Origin: an uncultured Alphaproteobacteria bacterium
GTDB taxonomy: Bacteria; Pseudomonadota; Alphaproteobacteria; Paracaedibacterales; CAIULA01
Reading direction: 5' to 3'
Assembly: GCA_903905285.1 (NCBI GenBank)
Contig: CAIVFQ010000009.1
Coordinates: forward strand, 1 to 6,174
DNA length: 6,174 bases
Shown one piece after another: positions 1-6,064 of this stretch (the stretch's first letter is position 1; each line of letters starts with the position of its first letter). A program made the position numbers and the translations under genes. The notes beneath the pieces are model-generated. The model made no database searches. It was not told the origin of the DNA and worked only from the letters and a program-made list of their open reading frames with translations.

Positions 1-152
1 TAAACGAAATATATTTCAATTTTTATGAATTGTTTTATGAAGAAGTTTGCCCTTGCCGTGGCCACCTACCGCTCCTTCCCTTACATTCCACATATTCAAT
101 AGATAGGTAAGTATGTTACACTGAAGGAAACTGCTTTATTCTAAGACTTTTC

Positions 153-2267
153 ATGCCTGCCAGTAATTCTCCGCCTGTTGACGATTTAGAGGTCGAAATT
201 GCTGACCTTTTAAATAAAAATCCGAACCTATTAGCCAAAGATCAAATATCTGCAGCTTTGGCGTTAGAAGGTGGCAAAAGAGTTGCCATGAAATATATTT
301 TAAGAAAATTAAAAAGAAGCAGACATCCTAACAAAATTATTCACAAAGAGATTATGCCATTTCTAAGATTGGCGAATAAAAAACAAAGATCAACGCCTTT
401 TCGTGGGTTGTCATCCGAATCACCTTCTTTCTCAAAACCCTCTCGCCCTCGTCGTTCGTCGTCTGCCCTGGTTCAAAAACCAGGGGCAACACGTATTGGA
501 TTGTTTTTAATCAGACAAGGACACGGAATTTTAATTCCCTGTCATCGGAAAGATACTTCGTCCAGCGTTCGCATTGACTTGGAAGCCTTCCCCAATATTC
601 CCCATAACCATGTGGTTTCTTTTCGCCTAAAGCCTGACAATCAAATACATGTGGAAAAGATTCTGGGTCCAATTGATGACCCTAAAACCTATAGCTTAAT
701 GGCTATTCATTCCCATAATCTGCCCCATGCCTTTACCGATGAGGCGTTAAATCTGGCTAAAAAAGCGAATATCCCTGTTTTAGGGCATCGCACAGATTTT
801 CGTGACGTTCCTTTGGTGACCATTGATGGTGAGGATGCCAGAGATTTCGACGATGCCGTTTGGGCAACCCCTGATAGCGACCCCCGTAACCCCGATGGAT
901 GGCGTGCAATTGTGGCCATTGCGGATGTGGCGTATTATGTACAAGGGGCCGATGCTCTGGACCGTGCGGCATATGAACGGGGAAATTCGGTTTACTTTGC
1001 TGACTGCGTTGTCCCGATGCTGCCCGAAGCATTATCCAATGAACTGTGTTCCTTAAAACCTGATAATGATCGCGCGTGTTTAGCCGTTGAAATGATTATT
1101 AGCAGCGATGGTAATATTAAATCGCACCATTTTAAACGGGGTCTGATGCGATCAAAAGCGCGCCTAACTTATAACCAAATGCAAGGCGCCATAAAAGGTG
1201 ATTTCGATGACGTTACGAAACCTTTATGGGCTGATGTTTTGCAACCCCTTTATGGCGTTTATCAATCACTGTTAAAGGCACGGCAAAAACGCGGAACGCT
1301 TGATTTAAACGTACCTGAACGCAAAATTATTTTTGATGATCAAGGTCATGTCATAGGCGTCAAACCCCGCGACCGTCATGAAAGCCATCAATTGATCGAA
1401 GAGTTAATGATTGCCGCAAACGTCTGTGCCGCCAAAACGTTATTAGCCAAGCAAACACCAACTTTGTTTCGTGTTCACGATCAGCCTGAAACTACACGCG
1501 TTGAGAATTTAAAAACAGTTTTGAAGTCTTTGAAAATTCAAATTCCTAAGGTCAAGGCCCCTACTCCGCCGCACTTCCAATCTATTTTGGTTAGTGTTCA
1601 GGGAACACCTTATCAACAACTGATTAATGACTTGGTTTTGCGTTCTCAGGCGCAGGCCTGTTATTCACCCCAAAACATTGGGCACTTTGGATTAAGCCTG
1701 GCGCATTATTGTCACTTTACCTCGCCCATTCGGCGTTATGCTGATTTGATTGTGCATCGGGGATTGATTGCGGCGTTATCCTTAGGAGAAGGCGGGCATG
1801 ATTATCTTTTGGAAACCTTAGAGGGTATCGGCACCCACATCTCAACCACCGAACGAACAGCTGCTGTTGCTGAAAGAGAAGTAAATGACCGGTTGATGAC
1901 AGCGTTTCTTGAAACCCACATTGGGGGAGTATTTGAAGGAAGCGTCGTGGGTGTCACCGGGGTTGGTATTTTTATCAGCTTAAACGACACTGGCGCACAA
2001 GGGTTCATTCCGAAAAGCCGCTTGGGCGGTGACTTTTACATTTACGATGCTGATCAGCACCAATACCGTGGACAACGCACCAAAAAAGTCTATCAGCTGG
2101 GGCAGGCTGTAACAATACGACTGGAAGCAGCTGACCTTGTTACATGCTCGACCACCTTTTCCCTTTACGTTGAAAGAAGCCCTAGAAAAGTTGAGAAAAG
2201 AAAAGTTGAAAAAGACCCTAAAAAACTCGGAGAAGAAAAGGGTTATAGTACTTCTTTAGCAAGTTAA
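153..2267 (+). CDS. rnr: Ribonuclease R (RNB-family 3'-5' exoribonuclease)
   Basis: A processive hydrolytic 3'-5' exoribonuclease of the cytoplasm that degrades structured RNA (rRNA fragments, mRNA decay intermediates). The 704-residue protein has the full family order: an N-terminal helix-turn-helix-like segment (about 10-70), a Ser/Pro/Arg-rich linker, a cold-shock-type OB region (about 112-172), the RNB catalytic domain (about 215-545), an S1 RNA-binding domain (about 591-673) and a short Lys-rich tail (about 677-696). The catalytic motif IDGEDARDFDD places metal-binding aspartates at D225, D231, D233 and D234, with the same spacing as D201/D207/D209/D210 of RNase II. Other family hallmarks are SVYFADCVVPMLPEALSNEL (279-298) and HFTSPIRRYADLIVHR (521-536). 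It is shorter than the E. coli enzyme (about 813 aa), mostly in the tails. ATG 153 has only a weak AAGA upstream; a better AAGGA (124-128) lies 24 bases away. No terminator is visible after the stop. Confidence 0.97.
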   Translation: MPASNSPPVDDLEVEIADLLNKNPNLLAKDQISAALALEGGKRVAMKYILRKLKRSRHPNKIIHKEIMPFLRLANKKQRSTPFRGLSSESPSFSKPSRPRRSSSALVQKPGATRIGLFLIRQGHGILIPCHRKDTSSSVRIDLEAFPNIPHNHVVSFRLKPDNQIHVEKILGPIDDPKTYSLMAIHSHNLPHAFTDEALNLAKKANIPVLGHRTDFRDVPLVTIDGEDARDFDDAVWATPDSDPRNPDGWRAIVAIADVAYYVQGADALDRAAYERGNSVYFADCVVPMLPEALSNELCSLKPDNDRACLAVEMIISSDGNIKSHHFKRGLMRSKARLTYNQMQGAIKGDFDDVTKPLWADVLQPLYGVYQSLLKARQKRGTLDLNVPERKIIFDDQGHVIGVKPRDRHESHQLIEELMIAANVCAAKTLLAKQTPTLFRVHDQPETTRVENLKTVLKSLKIQIPKVKAPTPPHFQSILVSVQGTPYQQLINDLVLRSQAQACYSPQNIGHFGLSLAHYCHFTSPIRRYADLIVHRGLIAALSLGEGGHDYLLETLEGIGTHISTTERTAAVAEREVNDRLMTAFLETHIGGVFEGSVVGVTGVGIFISLNDTGAQGFIPKSRLGGDFYIYDADQHQYRGQRTKKVYQLGQAVTIRLEAADLVTCSTTFSLYVERSPRKVEKRKVEKDPKKLGEEKGYSTSLAS

Positions 2268-2420
2268 TAGGCCTCTAATTTTAAAGACCCTATAGAAATC
2301 CTGAGATCACGGCAGCAGATGTCTACGAACTTACTAGAGAAATACTATAGAAAAAAGAAAGCGTGATTAATTTTTTGAAATTAACGATTTATTCATAAAT
2401 ATTAACAAAGCCTTAAATCT

Positions 2421-3134
2421 ATGATCATCAAACCAATAATCGAAGGCCACCTCATCAAACGGTATAAACGTTTTCTTGCCGATGTACGGTTAACAGAATC
2501 TCAAGAAATAATCACCGCACATTGCCCAAATTCAGGCGCTATGCTAGGGCTGTTACAAGAAAAAAGCCCCGTCATTTTAAGCCTCAGTTCAAACCCAAAT
2601 CGTAAATATCCTTACACCCTGCAAGCCATTCAAATTGACCAAACATGGGTTGGGGTGAACACAAGCTTACCAAATGAATTGGTGGCCGTTTCCCTTGATA
2701 ATCAAGAAATTCCTGAATTGAAAGGGTACGCCGATATTCGGCGCGAGGTTAAATACGGGCTTAATTCCCGCGTTGATTTTCTGTTAACGGCCGCCGACAA
2801 ACCACCCTGCTACGTAGAGGTGAAAAACGTCCACCTTAAACGCCACCAAATGGCAGAATTTCCTGATTGTGTAACGGCACGCGGCACTAAGCATTTAGGT
2901 GAACTGACTACCCTGGTCAAACAAGGCCAGCGGTGTATGATGGTTTATGTTGTTCAGCGGGATGATTGTCAGGGGTTTCAAGTTGCGGCCGATCTAGACC
3001 CTGCTTATGCCAAAGCCTCTGTTGTTGCAACAGCAGCCGACGTTGAAAGGGTGATTCTTACATATTCCTTGCAAGTCCAAAGCGACCGAGAAAGAAACTT
3101 AAAATTTCTAAACATTAGTCGCGTCACCTTATGA
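2421..3134 (+). CDS. sfsA: SfsA family protein (sugar fermentation stimulation protein A homologue)
   Basis: This 237-residue protein matches SfsA over its full length (family about 230-240 aa). Visible family blocks are LIKRYKRFLADV (11-22), the TAHCPNSGAM block (32-41), NPNRKYPYTL (58-67), GYADIRREVKYGLNSRVDFL (102-121), CYVEVKNVHL (130-139) and FPDCVTARGTKHLGEL (147-162). D119, E133 and K135 form a PD-(D/E)xK-like nuclease signature, and the N-terminal part resembles an OB-fold nucleic-acid-binding module. E. coli SfsA was described as a DNA-binding activator of maltose-metabolism genes, but the conserved nuclease residues suggest an enzymatic role that remains unsettled. The first ATG fits the family N-terminus; there is no good Shine-Dalgarno, only an AT-rich leader. 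Its last about 130 bases are overlapped antisense by the tail of the convergent acetyltransferase gene. Confidence 0.95.
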   Translation: MIIKPIIEGHLIKRYKRFLADVRLTESQEIITAHCPNSGAMLGLLQEKSPVILSLSSNPNRKYPYTLQAIQIDQTWVGVNTSLPNELVAVSLDNQEIPELKGYADIRREVKYGLNSRVDFLLTAADKPPCYVEVKNVHLKRHQMAEFPDCVTARGTKHLGELTTLVKQGQRCMMVYVVQRDDCQGFQVAADLDPAYAKASVVATAADVERVILTYSLQVQSDRERNLKFLNISRVTL

Positions 3135-3937
3135 CAAAAAGGCTCGGCAACTTGTGTATCCCTTTTCGGTAATTTTTCAGCAACAACCACAGGTTTCTGA
3201 TTGGCTTCTTGCGCCGCAAGCAACCTTGTTATAATTTCCTGTTTATCATCTTTGTAGGCACTTGGAATTGCAATCAACGCGTCGCCTCGTTCGCGAATCA
3301 TAACTTTAAAGTAATTAGTCTGCGTCTGATCCAAAATAATATCAGCAAAGGAACTAATATCTTTAGTTTTCTTACCAGTTCGACAATCACTCAACCAAAA
3401 ACCAGCTCGTGCGTATACAAGAGCAGCCTTTTGATTTTCTGAATAAACCACAAGACTGAACCGTTTACAATGGGGGTTAATGGCTTCAAAAAGGTGAATA
3501 AACTCTTTCAACGCTCTTGTGCCAACACCTTTCCCTTGATGCTTTCTTGCTACGTTAACATTGGTAATATAAAAGAATGAATCATAGGTTTTTGCCTCAG
3601 CTTCCTGCAGAATTATTTTCCCAACAGCTTTGTTATCGGGACCAAGAATATCGAATTTAAAATCACGACACAAAAATGTGTGTGAATATCTTTCTGGCAA
3701 AGAGTTGTTTCTGATTCCTAATAAAATAGGATCCTTAGGGTTGGTATAATCCAGCCTTTCGTAATCATCGTATCCCCCGTAATACGCACCAATTCTTACC
3801 AAACTTATGGAAAGATTTTTGCCCTTTATATAAGTTTCATACCCTTCAATAAAATCACTAGTTGGCAAAAAAGTATGAGCCTGAACCCTAACAATCAAAG
3901 ATAAAAATAAAACTGTAAAAACAAAAAACTTTTGCAT
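3005..3937 (-). CDS. GNAT-family N-acetyltransferase with N-terminal signal peptide
   Basis: A 310-residue protein. Residues 1-20 form a classic signal peptide: Lys at position 3, a hydrophobic core VFTVLFLSLIV and a VQA site, with predicted cleavage before H21. A GNAT core follows: a beta-hairpin around DFKFDILGPDNKAVGKIIL (92-110), motif A with the acetyl-CoA pyrophosphate loop RKHQGKGVG (131-139), and motif B-like VVYSENQKAALVYARAGFW (163-181). The usual reaction is acetyl transfer from acetyl-CoA to an amine; the substrate cannot be read from the sequence. An exported GNAT enzyme is unusual because acetyl-CoA is cytoplasmic; in an intracellular bacterium it could act in host cytosol, but that is inference. 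Residues about 269-310 are encoded antisense to the 3' end of sfsA and look like an overprinted extension rather than a conserved domain. A minus-strand TATAAT lies about 42 bases upstream. The gene stands alone, convergent to sfsA. Confidence 0.85.
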   Translation of the reverse strand: MQKFFVFTVLFLSLIVRVQAHTFLPTSDFIEGYETYIKGKNLSISLVRIGAYYGGYDDYERLDYTNPKDPILLGIRNNSLPERYSHTFLCRDFKFDILGPDNKAVGKIILQEAEAKTYDSFFYITNVNVARKHQGKGVGTRALKEFIHLFEAINPHCKRFSLVVYSENQKAALVYARAGFWLSDCRTGKKTKDISSFADIILDQTQTNYFKVMIRERGDALIAIPSAYKDDKQEIITRLLAAQEANQKPVVVAEKLPKRDTQVAEPFCHKVTRLMFRNFKFLSRSLWTCKEYVRITLSTSAAVATTEALA

Positions 3938-3978
3938 TTATAAATACCACGCCATTTAACATGATTCACTTGTTGTTT

Positions 3979-3984
3979 ATTATA
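3979..3984 (-). promoter_or_regulatory. Candidate -10 box for the GNAT gene
   Basis: Read on the minus strand this is a perfect TATAAT, 41 bases upstream of the acetyltransferase ATG (3937), which would give a leader of about 35 bases. At 17-base spacing the -35 position is AT-rich (ATTATT), a poor match to TTGACA. In AT-rich DNA a chance TATAAT is possible, so this is a moderate prediction. Confidence 0.4.
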
Positions 3985-3993
3985 CAAACAGTT

Positions 3994-4012
3994 CCTTAAT
4001 AAATAATTAAGG
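3994..4012. promoter_or_regulatory. 7-bp inverted repeat between divergent genes, possible operator
   Basis: CCTTAAT (3994-4000) and ATTAAGG (4006-4012) are perfect inverted copies around a 5-base spacer (AAATA). The repeat lies between the leftward GNAT gene and the rightward yraN-dolP-ygfZ cluster, just upstream of the GNAT -10 candidate. Its position suits a regulator-binding site; with no T-run after either arm it is not a typical terminator. Function is inferred from symmetry and location only. Confidence 0.3.
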
Positions 4013-4084
4013 CAATAAAGGTATCTTAGTATATGGCGCACATGAATAAGTTCAGATAGATACAGGACAAGGGGTGGTGAGACT

Positions 4085-4401
4085 TTGCCAATAACAACAG
4101 ATCAACGGGGACGCTTAGCAGAAGAACAGGCGAAATTGATCTGATTGCGACTGACCAGGAAACCCTGGTTGCTGTTGAAGTCAAATACCTCCGTATCTAC
4201 AGTGATGCCGCTGAATCAATTAGCACCCGCCAAAGAAAACGCATTTTAAATACCCTTGGTTATTTTCTTTTTGAACACCAAGACTTAAGTCTTGAATATC
4301 CTTTCCTTAGGATTGATGTTGTTTTATTATGCCAAGAAAGCGAACCTATTCACCTTATCAATGCTTGGCAAAGTCAGGACGACGTTTATGAATTTTACTA
4401 A
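4085..4401 (+). pseudogene. yraN: yraN (UPF0102 PD-(D/E)xK endonuclease-like) with internal deletion and frameshift
   Basis: Two parts of a YraN-family protein lie in different frames. Frame one starts at TTG 4085, after GGGGTGGTGAG (4071-4081), and reads MPITTDQRGRLAEEQ, the family N-terminal motif, then meets TGA at 4142. Frame two picks up at about 4126 with GEIDLIATD, then VAVEVKY, the family's nuclease-like motif, continues through FLRIDVVLL and LINAW, and stops at 4399-4401. In intact homologues about 25-30 residues (the segment resembling A..YL...GY.IL.RNWR) separate RGRLAEE from GEIDL; here they are gone and the frame has shifted. Frame two has a stop at 4078 and no ATG, GTG or TTG before the catalytic motif, so it cannot easily be expressed alone. 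The most likely cause is an out-of-frame deletion of about 75-90 bases. YraN's biochemical role is unproven. The gene lies directly upstream of and overlaps the dolP-like gene. Confidence 0.88.
4376..4379 (+). promoter_or_regulatory. Ribosome binding site deciding the dolP-like start
   Basis: AGGA lies 8 bases before ATG 4388, inside the 3' end of yraN. The upstream ATG at 4292 in the same frame has no comparable site, and starting there would bury the signal peptide behind 32 extra residues. This supports ATG 4388. Confidence 0.6.
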
Positions 4402-4993
4402 AAAGACGGGCTTAAAAATAACAGCAGCCGTATTAGCCCTTGTAACCATTAGCGGTTGCGCACCCATCATTATCGGAGGGGGCGCCCTAGTTGGCACCTT
4501 GGCCACACGCGATAAAGGGGTCACAGGAACCGTCAGTGATACCCAGATTTCAGCCGCTCTAAAAGGCCGTATCTACAGCCATAGCAGCGATCTCTACGCC
4601 AAAATAGGAATTAATGTTCAAAATGGTGAGGTGTTATTAACAGGGTCGGTTCCAACAGCCGAATGGCAAGCTGATGCAGAACGTATCGCCTGGGAGGTCA
4701 ATGGTGTTAAACAAGTGCTAAACCAAATCGAGGTTTCTGAAGGCGGTGGAATTGGCAGCATGGCCAAAGACAGTGCGATCACCACCCAAGTTAAAAGCCG
4801 GCTCTTGTTTGATGGCAGCATTCGATCCCTAAATTACAGCATCAAAACCGTTGGCGGAGTCGTTTATATTATGGGTGACGCCCAAAGCCAGGAAGAACTT
4901 AACCTGGTCAGCGAACATGCCAGCAAAATCAGTGGCGTGCAAAAGGTGGTGAACTATGCCCGTGTTAAGGGTGAACCTGCAGCTGCCGGATGA
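4388..4993 (+). CDS. dolP: Dual BON-domain outer-membrane lipoprotein, DolP (YraP)-like
   Basis: Starting at ATG 4388 the protein is 201 residues. It begins with a lipoprotein signal: K5/K6/K10, a hydrophobic core ITAAVLALVT and a lipobox ISGC with the acylated cysteine at C24. The next residue is Ala, not Asp, so Lol sorting would send it to the outer membrane. A Gly-rich stretch (IIIGGGALVGTLATRD, 27-42) precedes two BON domains (about 49-117 and 127-197), each with the family's V..G.V.L.G pattern, such as INVQNGEVLLTGSV and IKTVGGVVYIMGDA. E. coli DolP has the same layout, binds anionic phospholipid and supports outer-membrane integrity and the BAM machinery. The start overlaps the end of yraN by 14 bases and the stop overlaps ygfZ (ATGA). 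A longer reading from ATG 4292 exists in frame, but it adds 32 residues before the signal and is rejected. Confidence 0.93.
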   Translation: MNFTKKTGLKITAAVLALVTISGCAPIIIGGGALVGTLATRDKGVTGTVSDTQISAALKGRIYSHSSDLYAKIGINVQNGEVLLTGSVPTAEWQADAERIAWEVNGVKQVLNQIEVSEGGGIGSMAKDSAITTQVKSRLLFDGSIRSLNYSIKTVGGVVYIMGDAQSQEELNLVSEHASKISGVQKVVNYARVKGEPAAAG

Positions 4994-5814
4994 AATCTTT
5001 TATAACGCATTTGGCCCATCGCAGTCTCCTCAGACTAAGTGGCCCTGATAAGATCCCTTTTTTGCAAGGGCTTGTCACCAACGATGTCACAAAAATTTCT
5101 TATCAGCATCCCTTGTATGCGGCGTTTTTAACACCGCAGGGGAAATTTTTGAATGACCTGTTTATTATTGAAACGATAGACGGCGACTGGCTTATTGATT
5201 CCGAGAATGCTAACGATTTACTGAAACGCCTAAGCTTATACAAGTTACGATCGAACATTGTTCTCACAGATTTAAAAGAAACGTATAGCGTTTATGCCGT
5301 ATGGGGTGATGTTGCCCCCCCCAAAGACATCACCATTGCCGACCCTAGGCTGCCTCACCTAGGACAACGGTGGTACGTACCATCTGATGTCATCTTTACA
5401 ATGCCCTTGTCCCCACTGGAAGATTATGATCGCCATCGCATTCTGTTAGGGGTGGGCGATGGCAGCCGCGATGTGCCTGTGCAAAAGGGTGTTATTTTAG
5501 AACACAACTTCAATGAATTAGGCGCCATTGATTGGAAAAAGGGCTGTTATATGGGGCAAGAACTAATTGCCCGAACCCATTATCGCGGGGAAATTCGCAA
5601 ACGGCTTTTGCCTGTTAAAATTGAAGGGCCTGCGGTGCCTTATGGCGCAACGATTCTTGATGCTCAAGGGGAAGAGGTGGGCGAGATGCGAACCTCTGTC
5701 AATGACCATGGCCTCGCCATGCTCCGCCTCAGTATTTTTGATACCCAGCCTGTTGAATTAAAGGTGGGGCAAACAATCTTAAAACCCTGGATTGCTTTAA
5801 CAAATCTACCCTAA
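4990..5814 (+). CDS. ygfZ: YgfZ/IBA57-type folate-binding protein (Fe-S cluster maintenance)
   Basis: A 274-residue protein of the aminomethyltransferase-like (GcvT-related) YgfZ/COG0354 family. In bacteria YgfZ binds folate and supports certain [4Fe-4S] enzymes such as the radical-SAM enzyme MiaB; the eukaryotic relative IBA57 does the same in mitochondria. The diagnostic motif KGCYMGQE occupies residues 184-191 with the conserved cysteine C186, followed by the typical ARTHYRGEIRKRLLPV (194-209). The N-terminus shows the expected LSGPDKIPFLQGLVTNDV (16-33), and AFLTPQGKFLNDLFI (45-59) matches the family's folate-domain strand pattern. Length is normal for alphaproteobacterial members. The ATG overlaps the dolP-like stop by four bases (ATGA), with an AAGGGTGA at 4967-4974 somewhat far upstream, so translation is probably coupled. 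No clear terminator follows; the next sequence is the disturbed IS-flanking region. Confidence 0.95.
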   Translation: MKSFITHLAHRSLLRLSGPDKIPFLQGLVTNDVTKISYQHPLYAAFLTPQGKFLNDLFIIETIDGDWLIDSENANDLLKRLSLYKLRSNIVLTDLKETYSVYAVWGDVAPPKDITIADPRLPHLGQRWYVPSDVIFTMPLSPLEDYDRHRILLGVGDGSRDVPVQKGVILEHNFNELGAIDWKKGCYMGQELIARTHYRGEIRKRLLPVKIEGPAVPYGATILDAQGEEVGEMRTSVNDHGLAMLRLSIFDTQPVELKVGQTILKPWIALTNLP

Positions 5815-5881
5815 TTGAATTTTTTCACTTTACCCCTTGATAGAATTTAAAAGGGAGTGTTGCAAAAGATAGGTCAGGATT

Positions 5882-6064
5882 TTAAGAGCTTTTTGTGTTA
5901 GTGGTGTCCACTCCCATGTGCTGAAGGGTACGCAATAGGGTACGAACAGCGTAGTTGACCCCGCTGTCATCGCTTTCTCTTAGCAGAGTGGCTGCCGCCA
6001 GGGCTTCTGTGACACCTTGGTTCTTGCTTACAAGGGCCTCGAATAAAACAAAACCCCGCCACAT
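5882..6064 (-). CDS. Short unidentified ORF, possible C-terminal remnant of an IS-interrupted gene
   Basis: A 60-codon reading frame that I do not recognise. Its ATG (6064) directly follows the transposase stop (6067-6065), in the same frame, with no Shine-Dalgarno. After about 10 residues of hydrophobic/aromatic character (MWRGFVLFEA) the rest looks like genuine helical protein: EALVSKNQGVTEALAAATLL, then SGVNYAVRTLLRTLQHMGVD, and a polar end TTNTKSS. This could be the tail of a chromosomal gene whose upstream part lies beyond the IS, with the first codons belonging to the IS end. It could also be a chance ORF. There are no membrane segments or known motifs. Confidence 0.35.
   Translation of the reverse strand: MWRGFVLFEALVSKNQGVTEALAAATLLRESDDSGVNYAVRTLLRTLQHMGVDTTNTKSS

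Noticed and set aside
6..17. Perfect 12-base palindrome GAAATATATTTC
   Set aside because: Nearly all A/T, at the window edge, and easily produced by chance in this composition.
25..102. Small ORF of 25 codons (MNCFMKKFALAV...) upstream of rnr
   Set aside because: No Shine-Dalgarno and no recognisable homology; too short to separate from chance. It could be a leader peptide, but nothing supports it.
2290..2353. Direct repeat CTATAGAAA (2290-2298 and 2345-2353) between rnr and sfsA
   Set aside because: Only 9 bases, AT-rich and isolated; no sign of an array, attachment site or mobile element.
2367..2384. AT-only hairpin TTAATTT-TTTG-AAATTAA before sfsA
   Set aside because: Stem has no G-C pairs and no following T-run, so it is not a credible terminator; too close to sfsA to call an operator with confidence.
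3137..3166. AAAAGG...CCTTTT hairpin between the sfsA stop and the GNAT coding region
   Set aside because: Six-base stem with an 18-base loop and inside GNAT coding sequence; not a convincing bidirectional terminator.
4126..4144. Programmed frameshift in yraN instead of a pseudogene
   Set aside because: No slippery heptamer is evident and a frameshift would not restore the 25-30 missing residues.
5830..5862. CCCTT...AAGGG inverted repeat after ygfZ as a terminator
   Set aside because: Five-base stem with a long loop and no T-run on the downstream side in either direction.
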